A program made the translations under genes and the position numbers. A stretch of 64,000 bases of DNA from Streptomyces reniochalinae. GTDB lineage: Bacteria > Actinomycetota > Actinomycetes > Streptomycetales > Streptomycetaceae. The stretch covers positions 62,001 to 126,000 of the forward strand of contig NZ_QOIM01000032.1 of assembly GCF_003323735.1 (NCBI RefSeq). The letters are read 5' to 3'. Below, piece by piece: positions 14,353-26,985 of this stretch. Position 1 is the stretch's first letter. Each line of letters begins with the position of its first letter. Below the pieces are notes generated by a model that had not been told where the DNA came from, ran no database searches, and saw only the letters and a program-made list of their open reading frames with translations.

Positions 14353-14504
14353 GCCTACGTCACCTCGGATGTCGAACTGTCGGATACGGATCGGTGAGGA
14401 AACCTAGTACTCCCCCACCTGCGGAGCAACGAGCAACGCGCTTGTGCGCGGTGCTCTCGACGGAGACTAGCGGCAGTGAGGCCAGGAGTCAGCGAGAACA
14501 GACG

Positions 14505-14540
14505 AAAAGTCCTGGTCAGCCTCGCTCGACCAGGACTTTT
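14505..14540 (-). terminator. pyrF (pyr operon) terminator
   Basis: 13-bp perfect stem AAAAGTCCTGGTC / GACCAGGACTTTT with a 10-base loop, ending in TTTT on the minus strand. It lies about 62 bases past the pyrF stop and marks the end of the pyrimidine cluster. Confidence 0.85.
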
Positions 14541-14602
14541 CTGGACATACCCGACGCATTTTCCGGGGGTCACGCGGGTCACAGGCCCGGATACCGCCTG
14601 GT

Positions 14603-15442
14603 TCAGCCCACGGCTTCGCGCACCTGGTCGGCGAACCGTGCGGCGGACTCCCGCAGTCCGGTTGTAGCGGGTCCGTGACGAAGGACTCCCCGGCTCACAC
14701 TCGGGACGACATTCCGGGCGGCGGGGCCGAAGACCGCGGGCAGGTCCGCGGGCGTCGCGCCCTGCGCCCCGATCCCCGGAGCGAGCAGCGGACCGTTCAC
14801 GTCCAGCTCGAACGCCGACAGATCCCCCAGCGTGGCGCCGACCACGGCACCGAAGGAGCCCAGGGGCCGCGCACCCGCGTTCGACTCCGCCAGGTGGCGC
14901 AGCACGGTGGCCGCCACCGTCGTCCCGTCGGCACCGGCCGCGCGCTGCACCTCCTGACCCTCCGGGTTCGAGGTGAGCGCCAGCACGAAGAGGCCGGCGC
15001 CTGCGGCGGTGGCCGCCTCCACGGCGGGGGCCAGCGCCCCGAACCCCAGATAGGGGCTGACGGTGAGCGCGTCCGAGAACAGCGGCCCCGCAGGATCGAG
15101 GAACGCGGCGGCGTAGGCGCTCATCGTGGAGCCGATGTCGCCCCGCTTCGCGTCCATGAGCACCAGCGCTCCGGCCGCGCGCGCCTCGGCCACCGTCTTC
15201 TCCAGGACGGCGATGCCGCGCGAGCCGAAGCGCTCGAAGAACGCCGACTGCGGCTTGAGGACGGCCACCCGGTCGGCGAGCGCCTCCACGGTCGTACGGC
15301 TGAACCGTTCGAGACCCGCCACGCCGTCGTCCAGGCCCCAGTCGCGCAGCAGGGAGGCGTGCGGGTCGATGCCCACGCACAGCGGCCCGCGCGTGTCCAT
15401 GGCGCGGCGCAGCCGGACGCCGAAGGGTTCCTGTTCCCTCAC
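14603..15442 (-). CDS. pyrF: Orotidine 5'-phosphate decarboxylase (long form)
   Basis: Last step of UMP synthesis. 279 residues, the longer actinobacterial type. Shows LCVGIDPH at the N-terminus, the catalytic LMDAKRGDIGST with its Lys/Asp pair, and the phosphate-binding PGIGAQGATPAD. GTG 15442 overlaps the pyrD stop (GTGA), which fixes the start; an open frame extends upstream but only antisense-like residues are encoded there. Final gene of the pyr cluster, followed by a T-tailed terminator. Confidence 0.96.
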   Translation of the reverse strand: MREQEPFGVRLRRAMDTRGPLCVGIDPHASLLRDWGLDDGVAGLERFSRTTVEALADRVAVLKPQSAFFERFGSRGIAVLEKTVAEARAAGALVLMDAKRGDIGSTMSAYAAAFLDPAGPLFSDALTVSPYLGFGALAPAVEAATAAGAGLFVLALTSNPEGQEVQRAAGADGTTVAATVLRHLAESNAGARPLGSFGAVVGATLGDLSAFELDVNGPLLAPGIGAQGATPADLPAVFGPAARNVVPSVSRGVLRHGPATTGLRESAARFADQVREAVG

Positions 15443-16554
15443 GCGGCGGCCTCCTGTTCGCGGTGTTCGGCGCCGACGGCCTCGGCGAGGGTGGCGTACG
15501 GGCTGGCCGCCAGCAACCGGGCGAGCCCGTCGTGCATCCGGCGCATCCACAGCGGTCCCTCGTACAGGAAGGCGGTGTAGCCCTGCACCAGCGTGGCACC
15601 GGCGAGGATGCGGCGCCACGCGTCCTCGGGGGTGGTCACGCCGCCGACCCCGACCAGCGTGAGCCGGTCGCCGACGCGCGCGTACAGCCGCCGCAGCACC
15701 TCCAGCGAGCGGTCGCGGACCGGAGCCCCCGACAGTCCGCCGGCCTCGGCCCTCAGGGACGGGCCCGCGCTGAGGCCCAGCCCGTTGCGGGCGACGGTGG
15801 TGTTGGTCGCGATGATCCCGTCCAGTCCCAGTTCGAGGGCCAGGTCGGCGACGGAGTCGACGTCCTCGTCCGCCAGATCCGGCGCGATCTTGACCAGCAG
15901 GGGCACGCGGCGCCCGGTGACCGTGCGGTCGGCCGCCTCACGCACGGCGGTCAGGAGCGGGCGCAGGTGTGCGGCCGCCTGGAGGTTGCGCAGTCCCGGG
16001 GTGTTCGGCGAGGAGACGTTGACGACCAAGTAGTCGGCGTACGGGGCCAGCGCCTTCGTCGAGGCGACGTAGTCGGCGGCCGCCTCCTCCTCCGGTACGG
16101 TCTTCGTCTTGCCGATGTTGACGCCGACGGTGGTACGGAAGACCGCGCTGCGCGCGGCAAGCCGCGCCGCCACGGCGGCCGAGCCCTCGTTGTTGAAGCC
16201 CATCCGGTTGATCAGCGCCCGGTCCTCGACCAGGCGGAAGAGCCGCTTTTTCGGGTTGCCCGGCTGAGCGCGGCCGGTCACGGTGCCGACCTCGACGTGG
16301 TCGAAGCCGAGCATCGCCAGGCCGTCGATGCCCTCGGCGTTCTTGTCGAATCCCGCGGCCAGGCCGAACGGTCCCTGCATACGGCGGCCCAGCGCCTCGA
16401 CGCGCAGTGCCCTGTGGCGGGGGGCGAGGGCCGCGGCGGCGAACGTGCGCACGACGGGGGTGCGGGCCGCGGTGCGGATCCAGGAGAACGCGAGGTGGTG
16501 GGCGTTTTCCGGATCCATGCGGCGGAAGAGCGTGCGGAAGAGGAGTCCGTACAT
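15439..16554 (-). CDS. pyrD: Dihydroorotate dehydrogenase, class 2 (quinone)
   Basis: Oxidises dihydroorotate to orotate at the membrane, passing electrons to menaquinone. 371 residues with the class-2 N-terminal helix ([19 protein letters not shown]), [21 protein letters not shown], the catalytic-serine loop [15 protein letters not shown], and FMN-binding IATNTTV and [15 protein letters not shown] 16554 is the only start near the conserved N-terminus. It follows carB after 88 bp containing a hairpin and overlaps pyrF by 4 bp. Confidence 0.97.
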   Translation of the reverse strand: MYGLLFRTLFRRMDPENAHHLAFSWIRTAARTPVVRTFAAAALAPRHRALRVEALGRRMQGPFGLAAGFDKNAEGIDGLAMLGFDHVEVGTVTGRAQPGNPKKRLFRLVEDRALINRMGFNNEGSAAVAARLAARSAVFRTTVGVNIGKTKTVPEEEAAADYVASTKALAPYADYLVVNVSSPNTPGLRNLQAAAHLRPLLTAVREAADRTVTGRRVPLLVKIAPDLADEDVDSVADLALELGLDGIIATNTTVARNGLGLSAGPSLRAEAGGLSGAPVRDRSLEVLRRLYARVGDRLTLVGVGGVTTPEDAWRRILAGATLVQGYTAFLYEGPLWMRRMHDGLARLLAASPYATLAEAVGAEHREQEAAA

Positions 16555-16585
16555 GTGGGTGGTGGGTTCCTGTGGTGTGTTGTGG

Positions 16586-16629
16586 CCCCCGTCCCTCCCC
16601 CCGGACGAAGTCCGAAGGAGGGACGGGGG
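16586..16629 (-). terminator. Strong hairpin between carB and pyrD
   Basis: Arms 16586-16598 and 16617-16629 form a perfect 13-bp stem, with a further short stem (CGGAC / GTCCG) inside the loop. It starts 14 bases after the carB stop and ends 32 bases before pyrD. It could be a partial terminator or RNA-processing site that lowers pyrD-pyrF expression relative to carAB. Confidence 0.6.
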
Positions 16630-16642
16630 TGACAAGCCGGGC

Positions 16643-19970
<3,328 letters not shown>

Positions 19971-19978
<8 letters not shown>

Positions 19979-21164
19979 GCTGGTCCTCCAGGGGGGTGGC
20001 GTGGTGCTGGTTGTCTCCGCCGCGCATCAGCTCGACGAAACGGTCGAAGAGGTAGGCGGCGTCGTGCGGACCGGCTGCCGCTTCGGGGTGGTACTGGACG
20101 CTGAAGGCCGGCTTGTCGAGCAGCCGCAGGCCCTCGACGACGCCGTCGTTCAGACAGACGTGGCTGACCTCGGCCCGCCCGTAGGGGGTGTCGCTGACCC
20201 GGTCGGTGGGCGCGTCGACGGCGAAGCCGTGGTTGTGCGCGGTGACCTCGACCTTGCCCGTCGTGCGGTCCTGTACGGGCTGGTTGATGCCGCGGTGGCC
20301 GTACTTGAGCTTGAAGGTACCGAAGCCGAGGGCGCGGCCGAGGATCTGGTTGCCGAAGCAGATTCCGAACAGCGGGGTGCCGCGCTCCAGCACGCCGCGC
20401 ATGAGTTCGACCGGCTGGTGTGCGGTGGCCGGGTCGCCCGGGCCGTTGGAGAAGAAGACACCGTCGGGGTGCACGGCGTCGATGTCCTCGGCCGTCGCGG
20501 TGGCGGGCAGCACGTGCACCTCTATCCCGCGCTCGGCCATGCGGTGCGGCGTCATGCCCTTGATGCCGAGGTCGATCGCGGCGACGGTGAACCGCTTCTC
20601 ACCGTGGGCGGGGACCACGTAGGACTCCTGGGTGGCGACCTCGCCGCACAGGTCGGCGCCCTGCATCGCGGGCGCCTCCCGCACCCGCGCCAGCAGCGCG
20701 GCCTCGCCCGCCGCCGCGGCCTCGCCGGAGAAGATGCCGACGCGCATGGCGCCGCGCTCCCGCAGGTGCCGGGTCAGGGCGCGGGTGTCGACCCCGCTGA
20801 TGCCGACGACCCCCTGGCCGCGCAGCTCCTCGTCGAGGGAGCGGGTGGAGCGCCAGTTCGAGGGGGTACGGGCCGGGTCGCGGACGACGTAGCCCGCCAC
20901 CCAGATGCGGGCCGACTCCGGGTCCTCGTCGTTGACGCCGGTGTTGCCGACGTGCGGGGCCGTCATCACGACGACCTGACGGTGGTAGGACGGGTCGGTC
21001 AGGGTCTCCTGGTAGCCGGTCATACCGGTGGAGAACACGGCTTCGCCGAAGGTCTCCCCCACGGCCCCGTAGGCCCGTCCGCGGAAGGTGCGGCCGTCCT
21101 CCAGGACGAGAAGGGCGGGATCTGCCGTCGTACCGGTCGCTCCCCTGGCGGAGGTCGTCATCAT
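19971..21164 (-). CDS. carA: Carbamoyl-phosphate synthase small subunit
   Basis: Glutaminase that feeds ammonia to CarB. 397 residues; N-terminal CPSase domain [15 protein letters not shown], then a class-I amidotransferase with SNGPGDPAT, the nucleophile in [14 protein letters not shown] and the histidine in [17 protein letters not shown] 21164 (MMTTS) overlaps the TGA of the upstream membrane-protein gene and has AAGGAAGG before it. In operon with carB (8-bp overlap). Confidence 0.97.
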
Positions 21165-21766
21165 GCGCCTTCCTTGTGCTGCTGCGTGGCGGCGGCACCC
21201 TTGTCGCCGCTCATTGCGTTGATCTTCTCGGCCCATGCGGCCTGCTCGGCTGAGCGGTCGAAGCGGAACCCGGAGTCGAGCCGCCGCCCGCCGTGCTCCC
21301 ACGTGACGATCAGCAGGCCGCCCTCGGTGAGCACCTTGCCCGCGATGCCGGTGTCGAGCCGGGCGCCGCACAGCCGCTCGGCGGGGACGAAGAAGTCCTC
21401 GGCGCCCGGCCGCACGATCTCCAGACCCCGCTCGGTCAGCGCCAGCTCGGCGCGGCTGCGGGTGCCCAGGCCGTGGGCGACGATCCGGTCGAGCCACTGC
21501 CCCGCGCTGGTGGAGCCGTGGTAGCGCCCGGCCGCCTCCAGCAGCGGCTGCCCGGGGTCGTCGGGGCGCTGCGGCAGCTCGGGCAGGTCACCCTGGAGGG
21601 TGCCGCGCCACTTCCAGCCCTGGCGCATCAGCCAGTACAGCAGCGCGATGAACAGGACGAGCCCGACGACCCAGCCGATCCGGGCGGCCCAGTCGGTGAC
21701 GTCCTGTGATTCCTGTGCGGCCGCCAGGGCGGCCACGGGGTGGTTCAACGTGCTCACACTGCTCAC
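21161..21766 (-). CDS. Membrane protein of the pyr operon (PH-like domain family)
   Basis: 201 residues, one N-terminal transmembrane helix ([18 protein letters not shown], about 30-47), then a soluble part with [20 protein letters not shown] and [16 protein letters not shown], which resembles the PH-like domain proteins found in this exact place in other actinobacteria. GTG 21766 overlaps the pyrC stop and the gene's own stop overlaps carA, so it is firmly inside the pyr operon. Its role in pyrimidine synthesis, if any, is unknown; it could tether or sense something at the membrane. Confidence 0.85.
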   Translation of the reverse strand: MSSVSTLNHPVAALAAAQESQDVTDWAARIGWVVGLVLFIALLYWLMRQGWKWRGTLQGDLPELPQRPDDPGQPLLEAAGRYHGSTSAGQWLDRIVAHGLGTRSRAELALTERGLEIVRPGAEDFFVPAERLCGARLDTGIAGKVLTEGGLLIVTWEHGGRRLDSGFRFDRSAEQAAWAEKINAMSGDKGAAATQQHKEGA

Positions 21767-23058
21767 TTCAATGCCCCGTCCACGACCGTCGCGCGGCCCC
21801 GCAGCCAGGTGTGGGTGACGCGTCCGGGCAGCTCACGGCCCTCGTACGGGGTGTTGGCGCTGCGCGAGGCGAAGCCCGCGGGGTCCACGCCTCCACGGTA
21901 AGCGGCATCGAGGAGAACCAGGTTGGCGGGCTCGCCGGGCGCCACGGGGCGGCCGTGTCCCGCCAGCCGCCCGATGGCGGCGGGCCGGTGGGACATCCGG
22001 TCGGCGACCTGCGCCCAGTCCAGCAGCCCGGACTCGACCATGGTGTGCTGCACGACCGACAGCGCCGTCTCCAGACCGACCATGCCCATGGCGGCCGCGC
22101 CCCACTCGCAGTCCTTGTCCTCGTGCGGGTGCGGAGCGTGATCGGTGGCGACGCAGTCGATGGTGCCGTCGGCCAGCGCCTCACGGAGCGCCATGACGTC
22201 GGCCTCGGTGCGCAGCGGCGGGTTGACCTTGTAGACCGGGTCGTAGGAGCGGACCAGCTCGTCGGTGAGGAGGAGGTGGTGCGGGGTGACCTCTGCGGTG
22301 ACGTTCCAGCCCTTGGACTTGGCCCAGCGCACGATCTCCACCGACCCTGCCGTCGACAGGTGGCAGATGTGGACGCGGGAGCCGACGTGCGCGGCGAGCA
22401 GCACGTCCCTGGCGATGATCGACTCCTCCGCGACGGCCGGCCAGCCTGCCAGGCCCAGCTCGGCGGAGACCAGACCCTCGTTCATCTGGGCGCCCTCGGT
22501 CAGCCGGGGCTCCTGTGCGTGCTGGGCCACCACGCCGTCGAACGCCTTCACGTACTCCAGCGCCCGCCGCATGATCACGGCGTCGTCCACGCACTTGCCG
22601 TCGTCGGAGAAGACCCGCACCTCTGCGGCGGAGTCGTGCATGGCGCCCAGCTCCGCGAGCTGCTTGCCCTCCAGGCCGACGGTGACGGCGCCGACGGGCC
22701 GCACGTCGCAGTAGCCGTACTCCCGGCCGAGCCGCCACACCTGTTCGACCACGCCCGCGGTGTCGGCGACGGGGAAGGTGTTGGCCATGGCGTGCACCGC
22801 GGTGTAACCGCCCCTGGCGGCGGCGCGGGTGCCGGTCAGCACGGTCTCGGAGTCCTCACGGCCCGGCTCGCGCAGGTGGGTGTGCAGGTCCACCAGGCCC
22901 GGCAGCAGCACGCGCCCCTCGGCCTCGACCACCTCGGCGCCCGCGGCCTGAAGACCGCGGCCGACCCGGGCGATGACGCCGCCCTCGATCAGCACGTCCT
23001 GCGGTTCGCCCCCCAGGACCCTGGCGCCGCGCAGCAGTGTCGTCTTCTGATCGGTCAT
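21763..23058 (-). CDS. pyrC: Dihydroorotase
   Basis: Zinc amidohydrolase closing carbamoyl-aspartate to dihydroorotate. 431 residues, class I. Metal-site motifs DLHTHLREPG, HICHLST and CVATDHAPH are present; FSDDGKCVDD is the loop in which an Asp can take the place of the carbamylated lysine. Ends in a normal amidohydrolase beta-sandwich. ATG 23058 starts one base after the pyrB stop (TGA-G-ATG), and the GTGA overlap at the 3' end couples it to the membrane-protein gene. Confidence 0.97.
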   Translation of the reverse strand: MTDQKTTLLRGARVLGGEPQDVLIEGGVIARVGRGLQAAGAEVVEAEGRVLLPGLVDLHTHLREPGREDSETVLTGTRAAARGGYTAVHAMANTFPVADTAGVVEQVWRLGREYGYCDVRPVGAVTVGLEGKQLAELGAMHDSAAEVRVFSDDGKCVDDAVIMRRALEYVKAFDGVVAQHAQEPRLTEGAQMNEGLVSAELGLAGWPAVAEESIIARDVLLAAHVGSRVHICHLSTAGSVEIVRWAKSKGWNVTAEVTPHHLLLTDELVRSYDPVYKVNPPLRTEADVMALREALADGTIDCVATDHAPHPHEDKDCEWGAAAMGMVGLETALSVVQHTMVESGLLDWAQVADRMSHRPAAIGRLAGHGRPVAPGEPANLVLLDAAYRGGVDPAGFASRSANTPYEGRELPGRVTHTWLRGRATVVDGALK

Positions 23059-23059
23059 C

Positions 23060-24055
23060 TCAGTTGTTCTCCTGGGGCGTCGGGGTCTCGGTGGGGGCTT
23101 CGTCCGTCCGGGAAAGCGCCGGCTCGGCGCCGCCGAGCAGCAGGTACATCACGGCCATCCGGATGCTGACTCCGTTGGCGACCTGCTCGACAGCGGCGCA
23201 GCGGGGCGAGTCGGCGACCTGCGCGGTGATCTCCATGCCGCGGTTCATCGGCCCGGGGTGCATCACGATGGCGTTGTCCGGCATCCGCCCCATGCGGTCG
23301 TCGTCGAGCCCGTAGCGGCGGGCGTACTCACGCTCGGTGGGGAAGAACGCCGCGTTCATCCGCTCCCGCTGGACGCGCAGCATCATCACCGCGTCCGACT
23401 TGGCGAGCACGGCGTCCAGGTCGTACGACACCTCGCACGGCCAGCACTCCACCCCGATCGGCACCAGGGTGGGCGGGGCGACGAGGGTGACGTGCGCGCC
23501 CAGGGTGGACAGCAGGTGGACGTTCGAGCGGGCGACGCGGCTGTGCAGGATGTCGCCGACGACGGTGACGCGCAGCCCGTCGAGTCCCGCACCCTCCCGT
23601 CCGACCAGGCGGCGGCGCATGGTGAAGGCGTCCAGCAGCGCCTGGGTGGGGTGCTCGTGGGTTCCGTCGCCCGCGTTGACGACCGAACCGCCGATCCACC
23701 CCGAGGTCGCCAGCCGGTGCGGGGCCCCGGACTCGCCGTGCCGGATGACGACGGCGTCGGCTCCCATGGCCTCCAGGGTGAGTGCGGTGTCCTTGAGGGA
23801 CTCGCCCTTGGAGACCGAGGAGCCCTTCGCCGAGAAGTTGATGACGTCGGCGGACAGCCGCTTGGCGGCGGCCTCGAACGAGATCCGGGTGCGGGTGGAG
23901 TCCTCGAAGAAGAGGTTGACGATGGTGCGGCCGCGCAGGGTGGGCAGCTTCTTGATCGGCCGGTCGGCGAACCTGGCCATCTCCTCGGCGGTGTCGAGGA
24001 TGAGGACGGCGTCGTCGCGGGTGAGGTCGGCGGCCGAGATGAGGTGACGCTTCAT
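23060..24055 (-). CDS. pyrB: Aspartate carbamoyltransferase catalytic subunit
   Basis: Joins carbamoyl phosphate to aspartate. 331 residues with the carbamoyl-phosphate loop [20 protein letters not shown] and MHPGPMNRG. No pyrI-like regulatory subunit is nearby, consistent with class B enzymes that work with dihydroorotase. ATG 24055 ([16 protein letters not shown]) is the conserved start. C-terminal residues after 310 are a polar Pro/Thr/Glu tail. Separated from pyrR by 211 bp with no recognisable feature. Confidence 0.97.
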   Translation of the reverse strand: MKRHLISAADLTRDDAVLILDTAEEMARFADRPIKKLPTLRGRTIVNLFFEDSTRTRISFEAAAKRLSADVINFSAKGSSVSKGESLKDTALTLEAMGADAVVIRHGESGAPHRLATSGWIGGSVVNAGDGTHEHPTQALLDAFTMRRRLVGREGAGLDGLRVTVVGDILHSRVARSNVHLLSTLGAHVTLVAPPTLVPIGVECWPCEVSYDLDAVLAKSDAVMMLRVQRERMNAAFFPTEREYARRYGLDDDRMGRMPDNAIVMHPGPMNRGMEITAQVADSPRCAAVEQVANGVSIRMAVMYLLLGGAEPALSRTDEAPTETPTPQENN

Positions 24056-24266
24056 CTGTTGCCTGGGCCTTCCGTGGGGTGGGATGAGGTCGTCGCGAGG
24101 GTCGGATGCGGCGCGGGCGTGCGCGTCGCGCGCCGGTGCGTGCCCCGGCGGGCGCGGGGCGCGGCCTGACAGCGGACACACGGGTGTGCGGCGCGGTGCG
24201 GGCCGCGCGGCGGCCACGCCGGGCCGACGGCTCGGGGCGTGCGGCGTGGAGGGTGCCGAGGTGTGG

Positions 24267-24958
<692 letters not shown>

Positions 24959-25054
24959 GACTTAAAGGACGTCTTGTCGTCGTCGCCCCACGCTACCAGG
25001 GCCGCCCCGGTGCCCTCGCACAGGGGCCGCACCAGCCGTCTGGCCCCCCTCGGC

Positions 25055-25096
25055 TTGACGCGGCACATTACGCTGCGTAACCTCACAGTGAGTTAC
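25055..25096 (+). promoter_or_regulatory. bldD promoter with two BldD boxes
   Basis: TTGACG (25055-25060), a 17-bp spacer and TAACCT (25078-25083) form a good housekeeping promoter. A perfect match to the BldD consensus (nTnACnCWGnGTnAn) covers 25067-25081, overlapping the -10 box, and a second site with one mismatch covers 25082-25096. BldD is known to repress its own gene through adjacent sites. Confidence 0.85.
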
Positions 25097-25162
25097 GAAG
25101 AGCGCGGCGCAGCGCACCGCGTGGCGCAGCCGCTCAGCGAGATCCAGCGTCCGGGGAGCCAT

Positions 25163-25663
25163 ATGTCCAGCGAATACGCCAAACAGCTCGGAGCCAAGCT
25201 CCGCGCCATCCGCACCCAGCAGGGCCTCTCCCTCCACGGTGTCGAGGAGAAGTCCCAGGGCCGCTGGAAGGCGGTCGTGGTGGGCTCGTACGAGCGCGGC
25301 GACCGGGCCGTGACCGTCCAGCGCCTCGCCGAGCTGGCGGACTTCTACGGGGTGCCGGTCCAAGAGCTGCTGCCGGGCACCACCCCCGGCGGAGCGGCCG
25401 AGCCGCCGCCGAAGCTGGTGCTCGACCTCGAGCGCCTCGCCCACGTGCCGGCCGACAAGGCGGGCCCGCTCCAGCGGTACGCGGCGACGATCCAGTCGCA
25501 GCGCGGGGACTACAACGGCAGGGTCCTCTCCATTCGCCAGGACGACCTGCGCACACTGGCCGTGATCTACGACCAGTCCCCCTCCGTGCTCACGGAGCAG
25601 CTCATCAGCTGGGGGGTCCTGGACGCCGACGCGCGGCGGGCCGTCTCCCACGAAGAGGTCTGA
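25163..25663 (+). CDS. bldD: BldD, c-di-GMP-responsive master regulator of development
   Basis: Represses sporulation genes during vegetative growth when dimerised by tetrameric cyclic di-GMP. 166 residues: an XRE-like DNA-binding domain at 1-75 (KLRAIRTQQGLSLHGVEEKS, YERGDRAVTVQRLAELADFY) and a C-terminal c-di-GMP domain. The ligand signature RGD (114-116) and RQDD (125-128) is intact, at the same positions as in S. coelicolor. ATG 25163 follows GGGGAG. Self-regulated through the boxes at 25067-25096 and closed by a T-tailed terminator. Confidence 0.98.
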   Translation: MSSEYAKQLGAKLRAIRTQQGLSLHGVEEKSQGRWKAVVVGSYERGDRAVTVQRLAELADFYGVPVQELLPGTTPGGAAEPPPKLVLDLERLAHVPADKAGPLQRYAATIQSQRGDYNGRVLSIRQDDLRTLAVIYDQSPSVLTEQLISWGVLDADARRAVSHEEV

Positions 25664-25725
25664 GAGCGCGCCTCCCGCCGCAGGACACCCTTCCCATCGA
25701 GCGCCCTTTCGCGAGACGGCGGAAC

Positions 25726-25794
25726 CGGCGGTGCCGAACCGACCGCACCCGGCCACGTCCGGCGAGTGCGGCCGGTTCGGCACCGCCGTTTTTT
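25726..25794 (+). terminator. bldD intrinsic terminator
   Basis: Arms 25726-25740 and 25774-25788 are perfect 15-bp complements, extended inward by GACCGCAC / GTGCGGCC with one mismatch, and followed directly by six T (25789-25794). A textbook intrinsic terminator, 63 bases past the bldD stop. Confidence 0.9.
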
Positions 25795-25851
25795 CGTACG
25801 CCGCACGGAAGCCGACGTGTGCGGCGCACAGAAGACGCTCCGCACACCAGA

Positions 25852-25891
25852 CGAAGGGGGTGCCTTCTCCTCCGGGAAGGCACCCCCTTCG
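25852..25891 (-). terminator. nusB terminator
   Basis: 16-bp perfect stem (25852-25867 with 25876-25891, 8-base loop) located 19 bases after the nusB stop on the minus strand, ending the efp-nusB unit and converging on bldD. Confidence 0.8.
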
Positions 25892-25909
25892 GCGGCGGGA
25901 GGCCGGGCG

Positions 25910-26335
25910 TCAGCGCAGCAGCGTCGGCTTGAGGTCCTTCAGCCGGCCCAGCAGGCCGTTGATGAAGCCCGGGGACTCGTCCGTGGAGAACTCCTTTGCC
26001 AGCTGGACGGCCTCGTCGATGACGACGGCGTCCGGGACGTCCTCGCTCCACAGCAGCTCGTAGACACCGAGCCTGAGGATGCTGCGGTCGACGTCCGGCA
26101 TGCGGTCGAGTGTCCAGTCCACCGCGTAGGTGGACAGCAGCTCGTCGATCCGTGCGGCGTTCTCCGCGTAGCCCTCCACGCAGGTCATCGCGTACTCGGA
26201 GACGGGCGGCTGGCGGGTGTCCGTCCGTGCGAGCCGCAACCAGTCGGCGAGCACGGTCCGCACGTCGGCGCCGCGCTGGTCGGCCTCGAAGAGGATCTGG
26301 AAGGCACGTTTGCGGGCCTTGTTGCGTGCGGCCAC
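25910..26335 (-). CDS. nusB: Transcription antitermination factor NusB
   Basis: Works with NusE (S10) at boxA sites in rRNA operons. 141 residues, starts MAARNKARKRAFQILFEADQ and includes WTLDRMPDVDRSILRLGVYEL and the C-terminal AKEFSTDESPGFINGLLGRL, all standard NusB landmarks. GTG 26335 is 2 bp after the efp stop, so translation is probably coupled. Confidence 0.97.
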   Translation of the reverse strand: MAARNKARKRAFQILFEADQRGADVRTVLADWLRLARTDTRQPPVSEYAMTCVEGYAENAARIDELLSTYAVDWTLDRMPDVDRSILRLGVYELLWSEDVPDAVVIDEAVQLAKEFSTDESPGFINGLLGRLKDLKPTLLR

Positions 26336-26337
26336 GG

Positions 26338-26904
26338 TTAGCTGTTCACCCGGCCGAGGTACTCGCCGGAGCGGGTGTCGACCTTGATCTTCTCACCGGT
26401 GACGATGAAGAGCGGCACCTGGATGCTGTAGCCGGTCTCCAGCTCGGCGGGCTTGGAGCCGCCGGTGGAGCGGTCGCCCTGGACGCCCGGCTCGGTGTGC
26501 TTGATCGTCAGGTCGACGGCGGCCGGCAGCTCGACGTAGAGCACCTCGCCCTCGTGCTGGGCGACGGTGGCGTCGAACCCCTCGATCAGGTAGTTGGCCG
26601 CGTCGCCGACGACCTTGCGGTCGATGTGGAGCTGGTCGAAGGTCTCCATGTCCATGAAGACGAAGTAGTCGCCGTCCATGTACGAGAACTGCATGCCCCG
26701 TCGGTCCACGGTGGCCGTCTCGACCTTGGTGCCCGCGTTGAACGTCTTGTCGACGATCTTGCCGGACAGGACGTTCTTCAGCTTGGTACGGACGAAGGCG
26801 GGGCCCTTGCCCGGCTTGACGTGCTGGAACTCGACAACGGACCAGAGCTGGCCGCCGTCGAGCTTGAGCACCATGCCGTTCTTGAGGTCGTTCGTGGATG
26901 CCAC
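26338..26904 (-). CDS. efp: Elongation factor P
   Basis: Relieves ribosome stalling at polyproline stretches, which are frequent in this proline-rich proteome. 188 residues with three beta-barrel domains: KOW-like N-terminus ([19 protein letters not shown]), the tip loop [16 protein letters not shown], the OB domain and the C-terminal [20 protein letters not shown] signature. The loop is the actinobacterial type with PGKG; no epmA-like modification gene is in the window. GTG 26904 has the conserved [10 protein letters not shown] start. Confidence 0.97.
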   Translation of the reverse strand: MASTNDLKNGMVLKLDGGQLWSVVEFQHVKPGKGPAFVRTKLKNVLSGKIVDKTFNAGTKVETATVDRRGMQFSYMDGDYFVFMDMETFDQLHIDRKVVGDAANYLIEGFDATVAQHEGEVLYVELPAAVDLTIKHTEPGVQGDRSTGGSKPAELETGYSIQVPLFIVTGEKIKVDTRSGEYLGRVNS

Positions 26905-26985
26905 GGTCGCGGAATCTCCTGAGACTGCTGCGGAGACCAGGGCGCTGCCGCACCCTACGGCCCGTGGGCCCGACCCCGCCAGGGG

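Noticed and set aside
24056..24266. A gene between pyrB and pyrR
   Set aside because: Open frames exist but show no ribosome-binding site or recognisable sequence; they look like GC-driven noise.
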